10,604 bases of DNA, taken from assembly GCA_028820035.1 (NCBI GenBank), contig JAPPKI010000513.1:1-10604 (forward strand), written 5' to 3'. The notes beneath the pieces were generated by a model. That model saw only the letters and a list, made by a program, of their open reading frames with translations, did not search any database and was not told the DNA's origin. Shown here piece by piece: positions 1 to 5,757 of this stretch. The number at the start of each line of letters is the position of its first letter. Position 1 is the first letter of the stretch. The position numbers and the translations under genes were made by a program. The stretch comes from a bacterium. Its GTDB lineage: Bacteria; Actinomycetota; Acidimicrobiia; Acidimicrobiales; Bin134.

Positions 1-260
1 TCATCGACGACGAGATGTGGCAGAGCTACCTCACCACTCCCCCGCCCGAGTACGTTGCCCCCGCGGTCGTTTGGCTGTGCACCGACGCGGCCGACTATGT
101 GAGCGGTCACGTGGTTCATGCGGCCGGCGGGCAGGTGGCAGTGTTCAACGAGCTGCGGGAGGAACGGGCCATCTACCGGGGCGACCATGCCCAGGTCGAT
201 CCTTGGACCCTTGACGAGCTCGACCACCTCTTCCCCCGCAACCTGCTGCCCCGGCCCTGA
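1..260 (+). CDS. Short-chain dehydrogenase/reductase (SDR), C-terminal fragment
   Basis: The gene is already open at the left edge; the first complete codon in frame is at position 3 and the stop is TGA at 258-260. About 85 residues are visible. They match the end of classical SDR oxidoreductases: a PEYVAPAVVWLCTDAADYVS stretch (the helix and strand after the substrate loop), then a GHVVHAAGGQVAVF strand that closes the Rossmann fold. The Rossmann glycine motif and the catalytic Ser-Tyr-Lys lie outside the window. An acidic tail of roughly 40 residues follows, of a kind common in SDRs encoded beside acyl-CoA dehydrogenases. Such enzymes oxidise or reduce hydroxy/keto groups with NAD(P)H. The nearby steroid-ring genes make a steroid or hydroxyacyl-CoA substrate attractive (IpdF is an SDR), but the fragment cannot distinguish these. 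It lies on the opposite strand from the main array, so it is not part of that transcript. Confidence 0.8.
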   Translation, partial: IDDEMWQSYLTTPPPEYVAPAVVWLCTDAADYVSGHVVHAAGGQVAVFNELREERAIYRGDHAQVDPWTLDELDHLFPRNLLPRP

Positions 261-274
261 GGAACAGGCCTCAG
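257..274. terminator. Small hairpin between convergent genes, possible terminator
   Basis: CTGAGG (257-262) and CCTCAG (269-274) pair perfectly around a six-base loop. The hairpin overlaps the SDR stop codon and ends 12 bases before the stop of the opposing methyltransferase gene. The position suits a shared terminator, but there is no real T tract on either side, so only a weak or factor-assisted terminator is plausible. A six-base stem could also arise by chance in this GC-rich sequence. Confidence 0.3.
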
Positions 275-286
275 TCGTTCCCGCAG

Positions 287-865
287 CTAGAGGGCGTGCT
301 GGCAAACCCAGAGGTGCATGGAGATGCCTGAGGCCACCCCGGCGTTGATGGAGCGGGTGGAGCCGAACTGGGTGATAGCCAGCACCGCCTCACACACCTC
401 CACTGCCTCGGGCGACAGACCAGGGCCCTCCTGGCCGAAGAGCAGCACACAGCGCTCGGGCAGCGAATAGCCCTCAATAGGCTCGGTGCCGGGGCCGTTG
501 TCGATGCCCAAGATCGGCAGCTCGGCCTCAGCGGCCCAGGCGACCAGGTCGTCCAGCTCGGGGTGGTGCAGCACATGGAGGTAGCGGTCGGTGACCATGG
601 CCCCCCGACGGTTCCAGCGTCGCTTGCCCACGATGTGTACCGCCGCCGCTGCGAAGGCATTGGCGTTGCGCACCACGGTGCCGATGTTGAGGTCGTGCTG
701 CCAGTTCTCCACTGCGACGTGGAACCCGTGGCGGCGGGCATCCAGATCGGCCAAGATGGCCTCATGGCGCCAAAAGCGGTAGGCGTCCACCACATTGCGG
801 GTGTCGCCAGCCTCCACCAGTTCGGGATCGAGGTGGGGTGGGAGGCGCTCAACCCAGCGCGGCAA
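287..865 (-). CDS. TrmH/SpoU-family RNA 2'-O-methyltransferase
   Basis: A 192-residue SPOUT-class methyltransferase predicted to transfer a methyl group from S-adenosylmethionine to a ribose 2'-OH of tRNA or rRNA in the cytoplasm. All three SpoU motifs are visible: motif 1 NIGTVVRNANAFA (residues 60-72, with the Asn and Arg), motif 2 LLFGQEGPGLS (141-151), and motif 3 FGSTRSINAGVASGIS (167-182), which forms the trefoil knot that binds SAM. There is no separate N-terminal RNA-binding domain of the L30-like type, only about 45 extra residues. The start is TTG at 863-865: an in-frame TAG lies only one codon upstream (869-871), and a GGGGG purine run sits eight bases before the TTG. A GTG at codon 17 is the main alternative. 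The gene converges on the SDR and diverges from the binding-protein gene, so it is probably transcribed alone. The exact RNA target cannot be read from sequence. Confidence 0.9.
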   Translation of the reverse strand: MPRWVERLPPHLDPELVEAGDTRNVVDAYRFWRHEAILADLDARRHGFHVAVENWQHDLNIGTVVRNANAFAAAAVHIVGKRRWNRRGAMVTDRYLHVLHHPELDDLVAWAAEAELPILGIDNGPGTEPIEGYSLPERCVLLFGQEGPGLSPEAVEVCEAVLAITQFGSTRSINAGVASGISMHLWVCQHAL

Positions 866-873
866 CGCCTACA

Positions 874-878
874 CCCCC
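874..878 (-). promoter_or_regulatory. Ribosome binding site supporting the TTG start of the methyltransferase
   Basis: On the minus strand a GGGGG run lies eight bases before the TTG codon at 863-865. It is a modest match to a Shine-Dalgarno core. It matters because the reading frame has a stop only two codons before the TTG, so there is no longer alternative start. Confidence 0.4.
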
Positions 879-894
879 GGACCTGCCGACACTC

Positions 895-923
895 ATTGGA
901 TGACGGTAGCAATCCGTTGACAA
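895..923 (-). promoter_or_regulatory. Candidate promoter for the RNA methyltransferase
   Basis: On the minus strand TTGTCA (918-923; five of six matches to the -35 consensus) is followed after exactly 17 bases by TCCAAT (895-900; four of six matches to the -10 consensus). Transcription would begin near 888, about 23 bases before the TTG start and ahead of the GGGGG ribosome site. Spacing and position are good, but the -10 match is only moderate. Confidence 0.35.
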
Positions 924-924
924 T
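896..924 (+). promoter_or_regulatory. Candidate promoter for the substrate-binding protein gene
   Basis: On the plus strand TTGGAT (896-901; only the TTG matches) is followed after 17 bases by GACAAT (919-924; four of six matches). A start near 931 would give a leader of about 10 bases before the ATG at 941, consistent with the lack of any Shine-Dalgarno sequence there. The element overlaps the opposite-strand promoter candidate almost completely. The eye-catching TTGACA at 917-922 is too near the ATG to serve as a -35 box. Confidence 0.22.
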
Positions 925-940
925 CGACTAGAAACTGCCC

Positions 941-2206
941 ATGGTCAACCGACTTGTTCCCGCTGCGACCTCGATACTGCTGGCCGCGCTGCTGGCAGCC
1001 GCGTGCAGCGATGCCGACACCCCCGCCATCGGCGACGGCACCCTCGGCACGGTCACCGTGGGCCGGGGCGACTCCGTCCAAATCCGCTCGATCAGCTCCT
1101 TCGAGGACATGGGCGCCGGTGCCCGCGACTACATCAACATCGTGGAGATGGCCATCGATGACTACGGGCCGATCCATGGCGAATTCACCGTCGGGCTCGG
1201 CGAGGGCATCCACGACGGGTGCTCAGCCGATGAAGGTCCGAGAGTTGCCGAGGCTGCGTTGGCTGATGACGGCGTTGTTGGGGTGATCGGCACATCCTGC
1301 TCGTCGACCGCCACTACCGCGGTGCCGTTGATCACCGCAGAGGGGCTGGTGGTGATCTCCATGTCAAACAGCTCGCCGGCCCTCACCTCTGACCTGGCCG
1401 ACACGCCGGCCGAGCACTATCAGCCGGGGTACTACCGCACGTCTCACAACGACCTTTATCAGGGTGAGGCGGTGTCCTCCTTCCTGCACAACACGCTCGG
1501 GGCGCAAAGCGCGGCGATTGTCCACGAGGGGGACGCCTATACCCGAGGGCTGGCCCAGGCATTCCGCTCCTCGTTCGAGCGCAGCGGCGGCACCGTAACC
1601 GACTTCGTGGAGGTCAACTCGGACGCGTCTGACCTGGCCGAGATGCTGACACGTCTAGCCGCCGGCAATCCCGATGCGCTGTACTTCCCGCTCACCCAAG
1701 ACACGGCTGCCGAGTTCATCGAGGCCTTGAGACGCAATGGAGACTTCAAGGACACGGTGCTGGCGTCAGGCGACGGCGTTCTGCACGACGCATTCTTGGC
1801 CTTGGACTCCTCACGGGGGGTGTTCGTCTCCGGTCCCGACCTCGACTTCGGCGGCAATGCCAACCAAGCCACCGGCGTGGGCGCCGACCAAGCAGCCGAA
1901 CGGTTCTCAATCAAAACGGGGTCGCCGCCCCACCGGGCCTTCTGGGCTCACGCCTACGACGCCACAACGCTGCTCCTCGATGCCGTCACCGCCGCATCTC
2001 GTATTGAAGGCCGCGTACTGGTGATTGATCGGGCGGGAATCCGCCAGTACCTCAACCAGGTTGCCGACTACCAGGGGCTCATCGGCGACATCAACTGCGA
2101 TGCGTACGGGGATTGCGGTTCAGGAAGGATATCCATCATCGAGCACCTGAACCCCGACGACACCCTTGCCTCCCGGGACAATGTGGTCTTTCGGTTTTCC
2201 CCGTAG
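941..2206 (+). CDS. Branched-chain-amino-acid-type ABC transporter substrate-binding lipoprotein
   Basis: A 421-residue extracytoplasmic solute-binding protein of the LivJ/Peripla_BP_6 class, which delivers a ligand to an ABC importer of the Liv type. Residues 1-22 form a lipoprotein signal: a short positive N-region, a hydrophobic run, and LLAAAC with the lipidated cysteine at position 22. The mature protein shows the two-lobe periplasmic-binding fold, including a GVVGVIGTSCSSTATTAVP segment (111-129) and a PGYYRTSHND segment near 152-161. C94 and C120 are placed like the disulfide of LivJ. A second pair, C386 and C392 (CDAYGDC), lies near the C-terminus. The ATG at 941 is the start because an in-frame TAG is four codons upstream; there is no clear Shine-Dalgarno sequence. 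The gene stands alone: the methyltransferase diverges from it and the fadE array converges on it. The ligand is unknown. The family binds amino acids, amides, urea and aromatic acids, so a steroid-derived acid is possible here only from context. Confidence 0.9.
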   Translation: MVNRLVPAATSILLAALLAAACSDADTPAIGDGTLGTVTVGRGDSVQIRSISSFEDMGAGARDYINIVEMAIDDYGPIHGEFTVGLGEGIHDGCSADEGPRVAEAALADDGVVGVIGTSCSSTATTAVPLITAEGLVVISMSNSSPALTSDLADTPAEHYQPGYYRTSHNDLYQGEAVSSFLHNTLGAQSAAIVHEGDAYTRGLAQAFRSSFERSGGTVTDFVEVNSDASDLAEMLTRLAAGNPDALYFPLTQDTAAEFIEALRRNGDFKDTVLASGDGVLHDAFLALDSSRGVFVSGPDLDFGGNANQATGVGADQAAERFSIKTGSPPHRAFWAHAYDATTLLLDAVTAASRIEGRVLVIDRAGIRQYLNQVADYQGLIGDINCDAYGDCGSGRISIIEHLNPDDTLASRDNVVFRFSP

Positions 2207-2223
2207 ACACCCGCCGCAGACCC

Positions 2224-3159
2224 TTAGACCATCGCGGCGATCCGCTCGGCGTGCTCGTCGAGTGATCCGAAACAGGGGGTGAGCGCCCAAGCCCGCTTGA
2301 GGTAGAGGTGGGCGTCGATCTCCCATGTGAAGCCCATGCCCCCGTGGACCTGCACGCAGTCTTTGCCGTTGTGGTCGGCGGCCTCAGCGGCCAGGATGCG
2401 GGCGCCCGACACCGCCCGGTCCTCGTCGGCAAGTTCGGGAGCGTCGAGTACGCAACTGGCGTAGTACAGAGCGGCTCGGGCCACCTCTTCGCGGCTGTAC
2501 ATGTCGGCGCACTTGTGCTTGACGGCCTGGAATTGGCCGATGGGCTTTCCGAACTGCTGGCGCTCCTGCGCATAGGCCACGGCCAGCTCCCGAGCGCCAG
2601 TGGCCAGGCCCACTTGGAGGGCCGAGCACAAGAACACCGCGCGGTTGACCCAGCCGTAGCAGCCGCCGACCTCGTCACCCTGGGGCAGCTCGGCCACTCG
2701 GCCCACCGGGGTCAGCGGGTCCACCGACTGGGCCGGCTCGAACGACAGCTCCGCGGCGTCCACCCGCCACACACCGTCACCGTCGAGCACCAGCAGGGCG
2801 TCGATCACGTCGGGATACTCAACCAGCGCGGAACCGTCGGTGCGCTCGACGAGGCCGACCACAGAGTCATCCACCACCCCCGCGGCCAACAGAGTTCCCA
2901 CCAGCGGCCCGGGCACCAGGGCCCGGCCGAGCTGCTCGAACACCAGCCCGGCTTCAGCCCAACCCAAGCCGACCCCGCCGTCTTCCTCGGGCACCACTAG
3001 CGAAAACACGCCGGTGTCAACCAACTCGCTCCACAACTGGCGGTCCACTCCGCCGCAGTCGGCCAATCCTCGCACGGTGTCGATGTCGAAGCGGCCCTGG
3101 CACAGGTCCCGGATGCCGTCGCACAGGGCAACCTGGTCGTCGGATAGCTCGAAGTCCAT
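2224..3159 (-). CDS. Short (beta) subunit of a heteromeric acyl-CoA dehydrogenase, pair A
   Basis: A 311-residue acyl-CoA dehydrogenase, clearly shorter than the 380-400 residues of a complete homomeric enzyme. The N-terminal helical domain starts MDFELSDDQ. The middle beta domain is reduced and lacks the W-x-x-G-x-x-EPxAGSD flavin motif. The C-terminal domain keeps the partner-side FAD contacts: AQERQQFGKPIGQFQAVKH (197-215) and QVHGGMGFTWE (270-280), followed by HLYLKRAW. This is the layout of the beta subunits of the alpha2beta2 dehydrogenases known from M. tuberculosis steroid catabolism (for example FadE32/33 or ChsE1), which need a long partner to bind FAD. The partner is the gene immediately upstream, whose TAG lies two bases before this ATG. 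A strong AAGGAG at 3168-3173 gives efficient initiation. The CoA-ester substrate cannot be assigned. It is the last gene of the array and ends in TAA. Confidence 0.88.
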   Translation of the reverse strand: MDFELSDDQVALCDGIRDLCQGRFDIDTVRGLADCGGVDRQLWSELVDTGVFSLVVPEEDGGVGLGWAEAGLVFEQLGRALVPGPLVGTLLAAGVVDDSVVGLVERTDGSALVEYPDVIDALLVLDGDGVWRVDAAELSFEPAQSVDPLTPVGRVAELPQGDEVGGCYGWVNRAVFLCSALQVGLATGARELAVAYAQERQQFGKPIGQFQAVKHKCADMYSREEVARAALYYASCVLDAPELADEDRAVSGARILAAEAADHNGKDCVQVHGGMGFTWEIDAHLYLKRAWALTPCFGSLDEHAERIAAMV

Positions 3160-3161
3160 GC

Positions 3162-4355
3162 CTACCGCTCCTTGGGCAAGCCCAGGATGCGCTCGCCGAT
3201 GATGTTTCGTTGGATCTCGGAGGTGCCAGCGGCGATCGACAAGCTGAGCACGTACAGGCGGCTGGCCACCATGTCGCCGCCGGTCTGTTCGTCACCGCCG
3301 CCCTCGGCCAGCACCAGGGCGCCTCGCTCCAGCATGCGGTGGGCCAAGTCGGCCATGCGCTTTTTCACCTCGGCGTAGTAGAGCTTGAACACCGATCCGC
3401 CGGGGCCGGGCATCCCGGTGCGCTGGGCCTGCGAAACAACCCGCTTGGTGAGCGCCCACAGGGCGTCGTATTCGGCCTGGAGATGGCCGATCTCCCGGCG
3501 AATCTCGTCGTCATCCCAGGCGGTAGACCCGTTGCGGCGGATGCCCCGAGCCAATTCGGCCATCTCGGCAAGCTGGTTCATCGTGCCCAGCAGCTCGCTG
3601 ATGAAAGCGGTGCCGCGCTCGAAGCTGAACGTGACCATGGCCACCCGCCAGCCGTCGTTCTCGTCTCCCACCCGGTTCTCCACCGGGATGCGGACCTCGT
3701 CGAAGAACACCTCGCAGAATTCGCTGGAACCGGCCACGGTGGTGATGGGCCGCACTTCGATTCCGGGCAGATCCATGGGACAGATCAGCCAGGTGATGCC
3801 CCGGTGCTTGGGGGCCTCTTGATCGGTGCGCACCAGCAGCTCGCAGTAGTCGGCCACATGGCCGAACGATGTCCAGATCTTCTGGCCGGTCACCACGTAG
3901 TGGTCGCCGTCGCGGATGGCCCGGGTGGACAGCGAGGCCAGGTCGGACCCGGCGTTGGGCTCCGAGAACCCCTGGCACCAAACCTCCTCGCCCTTCAACA
4001 TGGCGGGCAAGTGGCGGGCCTGCTGCTCGGCAGTGGCCTCCAGTATGAGGGTGGGGCCGGCGTGGAGCTGGGCGACGAAGTTCATCCCCACGTAGGGCGC
4101 GCCCATCCTGGTGGTCTCCTCCAGAAAGATCAGGTGCTCGGTGGGAGTGGAGCCCCGGCCGCCGAACTCCGACGGCCAGTTGATACCCGCGTATCCGGCG
4201 TCGTAGAGCTTGCGCTGCCAGCCCATGTCCCATTTCCGGCGAGCGGTCCAATCGTCGCGGTCGGGAGGATCACCCAGCGTGGGCAGCACTTCGCCGAGCC
4301 AGTCGCGCAGCTCGTCGCGGAACGCGATCTCTTCTGCGGAGAATCGAATATCCAT
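3162..4355 (-). CDS. Long (alpha) subunit of a heteromeric acyl-CoA dehydrogenase, pair A
   Basis: A 397-residue acyl-CoA dehydrogenase that would introduce an alpha-beta double bond into an acyl-CoA ester, passing electrons via FAD to an electron-transfer flavoprotein. The N-terminal helical domain begins MDIRFSAEEIAFRDELRDWL. The middle domain carries WCQGFSEPNAGSDLASL (126-142) and GQKIWTSFGHVADY (157-170). The C-terminal domain has FERG with E246 at the position of the helix-G catalytic base used in this subgroup, and ends AGTSEIQRNIIGERILGLPK. The R-x-QFG and QxHGGxG motifs of homomeric enzymes are missing, and exactly these are present in the short gene downstream, so the two very likely form one enzyme. 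Sequence style is near FadE17/FadE30 of mycobacteria, but I cannot name an orthologue. The ATG at 4355 lacks a Shine-Dalgarno sequence and follows the phosphatase stop by 21 bases. Confidence 0.9.
   Translation of the reverse strand: MDIRFSAEEIAFRDELRDWLGEVLPTLGDPPDRDDWTARRKWDMGWQRKLYDAGYAGINWPSEFGGRGSTPTEHLIFLEETTRMGAPYVGMNFVAQLHAGPTLILEATAEQQARHLPAMLKGEEVWCQGFSEPNAGSDLASLSTRAIRDGDHYVVTGQKIWTSFGHVADYCELLVRTDQEAPKHRGITWLICPMDLPGIEVRPITTVAGSSEFCEVFFDEVRIPVENRVGDENDGWRVAMVTFSFERGTAFISELLGTMNQLAEMAELARGIRRNGSTAWDDDEIRREIGHLQAEYDALWALTKRVVSQAQRTGMPGPGGSVFKLYYAEVKKRMADLAHRMLERGALVLAEGGGDEQTGGDMVASRLYVLSLSIAAGTSEIQRNIIGERILGLPKER
3168..3173 (-). promoter_or_regulatory. Strong Shine-Dalgarno site for the short subunit of pair A
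   Basis: AAGGAG lies on the minus strand eight bases before the ATG at 3157-3159, inside the last Lys-Glu codons of the long subunit. It is the clearest ribosome site seen in the window and suits coupled synthesis of the two subunits. Confidence 0.7.
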
Positions 4356-4376
4356 CGGCTGCGATGGTACCGACCT

Positions 4377-4895
4377 TCAGAGAAGGGTCAGTAGTCGATC
4401 CATCAGGGAGTCGATCTCTTGGGCGCAGGCGATGAAGATGTCTTCATCAAAGCCGCCGGGGTCCACCACCTCTTCGCCGTAGGGCAACGGGGCGTCGGCC
4501 AGGTTGAGGGCGGCCACCCGCTGGGCCAAGGACTCAGGGCCGGGCGGCAACTCGTCGACGAGGCGCTTGATGGTGGCGGTGCGGGCCGCGGCTTCGGGGT
4601 GGACTCGGCGCACGTAGTCCACATGCTCCGGGGCAAATGCCACGATGAGATCGGCGCCTCGGGCGTCGGCGGCGGTGAGCTGGTGGCTGCGGTGGCTTCC
4701 GTCGGCCAGTCCCAAGGATTCCAGCGCCCGCCGGGTTCGCCCGCTCATGGGCAAGCCTTCAATGCTGTGGGTGCCTGCTCCCACAAATCGCACCGCATCG
4801 GTGCGGGCCCGTCCGATGACGGTGGCCATCACGGATCGGGCGGCGTTGCCGGTACACAGCATCACCACCACCGGCCTGTTGTCTGAGTCGGTCAT
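4377..4895 (-). CDS. Low-molecular-weight protein-tyrosine-phosphatase / arsenate-reductase fold protein
   Basis: A 172-residue protein of the LMW phosphatase superfamily. The phosphate-binding loop is CTGNAARS (C14 to S21), fitting C(X)5R-S with the nucleophile C14 and R20. The general-acid DP motif is at 145-146 within EEVVDPGGFDED. The only other cysteine is C157, so the Cys82/Cys89 pair of thioredoxin-coupled ArsC is absent. The enzyme is either a phosphatase or an arsenate reductase of the mycothiol-using type. The start is ATG at 4893-4895. The frame stays open upstream to 5195, but that stretch lies inside the thioesterase gene in another frame and adds no family-like sequence; the P-loop begins 14 residues from the chosen start, as usual. 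The ATG overlaps the thioesterase TGA (ATGA), implying translational coupling. Its place among catabolic genes is unexpected, and its target is unknown. Confidence 0.85.
   Translation of the reverse strand: MTDSDNRPVVVMLCTGNAARSVMATVIGRARTDAVRFVGAGTHSIEGLPMSGRTRRALESLGLADGSHRSHQLTAADARGADLIVAFAPEHVDYVRRVHPEAAARTATIKRLVDELPPGPESLAQRVAALNLADAPLPYGEEVVDPGGFDEDIFIACAQEIDSLMDRLLTLL
4892..4895 (-). other. ATGA stop/start overlap, thioesterase to phosphatase
   Basis: On the minus strand the ATG of the phosphatase (4895-4893) shares bases with the TGA of the thioesterase (4894-4892). The four-base overlap without a separate Shine-Dalgarno site indicates re-initiation by the same ribosome. Confidence 0.85.
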
Positions 4896-5299
4896 GGCCG
4901 GTCGGCGGCAGGACGGACGAACAGGGCCTCGGCCTCGGCGGTGAGCATGCCCCCGGCATGGCACTGGCCCGCGGCGGTGACCCGCCGGCTGCGGACGCCG
5001 GTCAACCGGCCGGTGAGAACCAGTTCGGAGTTGAGCGGGGTGAGGACCCGATAGCGCACGGTGAGCCGGCCGGTGAATGCTCCCCGTTGCCCGGTCAGGC
5101 GGTAGGGCAGCACCCCCAGAAGGTTGTCGAACATGGCGGCCAGGTAGCCGCCGTGGACGGCGCCGGGCGGCCCCTGATAATCCTCGCCCAAGCACACCAC
5201 CGCGGTCACGGTGGGGTGGCCCAAGTCGTCGACGTCGTATTGCACATCCAGCGCGGGAGGGAGCAAGTTGGGCGCAGCCAGCCGTCCCGATTCGCTCAC
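4892..5299 (-). CDS. PaaI/THEM4-type hotdog-fold acyl-CoA thioesterase
   Basis: A 135-residue single hotdog domain that would hydrolyse an acyl-CoA thioester to the free acid and CoA, probably as a homodimer or tetramer in the cytoplasm. The characteristic loop and hotdog helix appear as GPPGAVHGGYLAAMFDNLLG (43-62), with the HGG motif at 49-51 and D58 in the helix at a position often used as the catalytic acid in this family. The following strands, including LTVRYRVLTPLNSELVLTG and AEAEALFV near the end, complete the sheet. The start is GTG at 5297-5299, overlapping the TGA of the SRPBCC gene by four bases (GTGA). In a CoA-ester pathway such enzymes release trapped or dead-end CoA intermediates and recycle CoA; that role is inferred from context. 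Substrate unknown. Confidence 0.87.
   Translation of the reverse strand: MSESGRLAAPNLLPPALDVQYDVDDLGHPTVTAVVCLGEDYQGPPGAVHGGYLAAMFDNLLGVLPYRLTGQRGAFTGRLTVRYRVLTPLNSELVLTGRLTGVRSRRVTAAGQCHAGGMLTAEAEALFVRPAADRP
5296..5299 (-). other. GTGA stop/start overlap, SRPBCC gene to thioesterase
   Basis: The GTG of the thioesterase (5299-5297) overlaps the TGA of the SRPBCC gene (5298-5296). It is the first of two consecutive four-base overlaps that bind three genes into a translationally coupled block. Confidence 0.85.
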
Positions 5300-5745
5300 G
5301 CCGATTGGGCTCGGCTCTGAGCCTCCTCGGCGATGCCGGCAGCCATCTTCGCTACCGCCGACGCCATGAAATTGCGCAAAATCCCGCCGGTCATCGGAAT
5401 GACGACGTCGAACCAGGAATCCCAGTGAAGCTGGCAGCTATCGCCCCCGTCGTCACCCACCAGCATCATCTCGGAGCGGTAGTTGCGTATCGGCAGTGGC
5501 GCGCTCAGCAACCGATAGACCATACGATGGGGCGGCTCGAAAACGGTGACCTCCTCACGGGTGCTCACCGGGCCGGTGCGGAACGCCCGAACCGCCCCCA
5601 CGCCGTTGGGCTCGGGCGATCCCTCGATTTCCAGGTCGACCCGGGAAGCGGGCGTCCACCGGGAGTAGAGCTCGTGGCTGGTCATAACCTCCCAAGCGAT
5701 CTCCCGAGGAGCCGCTATGGAAGTGGAGGATGAGAAAGTCTGCAT
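5296..5745 (-). CDS. SRPBCC (START/Bet v1-like) family protein
   Basis: A 149-residue protein with the pattern of the polyketide-cyclase/dehydrase branch of the SRPBCC superfamily. An N-terminal strand FSSSTSIAAPREIAWEV leads into a helix that ends with W30 (HELYSRWTPAS). Antiparallel strands follow (GVGAVRAFRTG, REEVTVFEPPHRMVYRLL, DSCQLHWDSWFD), and a long C-terminal helix from about residue 115 (ILRNFMASAVAKMAAGIAEE) closes the hydrophobic pocket. Members bind lipids, polyketides or other hydrophobic ligands, and some are enzymes; no catalytic residues are diagnostic here. The ATG at 5745 lies 12 bases after the ATPase stop and has no evident ribosome site. In this operon a ligand-binding or steroid-handling role is an attractive guess, but stress or co-chaperone roles seen elsewhere in the superfamily cannot be excluded. 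Confidence 0.8.
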   Translation of the reverse strand: MQTFSSSTSIAAPREIAWEVMTSHELYSRWTPASRVDLEIEGSPEPNGVGAVRAFRTGPVSTREEVTVFEPPHRMVYRLLSAPLPIRNYRSEMMLVGDDGGDSCQLHWDSWFDVVIPMTGGILRNFMASAVAKMAAGIAEEAQSRAQSA

Positions 5746-5757
5746 ATCCGGCTACTG

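Noticed and set aside
271..912. A 213-codon minus-strand frame overlapping the RNA methyltransferase
   Set aside because: It is out of frame with the SpoU motifs and its product is Ser/Trp/Pro-rich without similarity; the frame with the three motifs is the real gene.
917..922. Perfect TTGACA before the binding-protein gene as a -35 box
   Set aside because: A -10 box at normal spacing would fall on the ATG at 941 and nothing suitable is there; the reverse-strand reading (TTGTCA at 918-923) fits better.
2212..2239. CGCCGC...GCGGCG inverted repeat at the second convergent junction as a terminator
   Set aside because: The stem is only six bases with a 16-base loop, has no T tract, and GC-rich repeats of this kind are expected by chance here.
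3210..4394. A 394-codon plus-strand open frame opposite the long subunit of pair A
   Set aside because: Same mirror-frame effect; there is no recognisable domain and no ribosome site, and the opposite strand encodes a clear acyl-CoA dehydrogenase.
4896..5195. N-terminal extension of the phosphatase reading frame by about 100 codons
   Set aside because: The extension overlaps the thioesterase in another frame, is Arg/Pro-rich, and is not expected in a family whose P-loop begins near residue 10-15.
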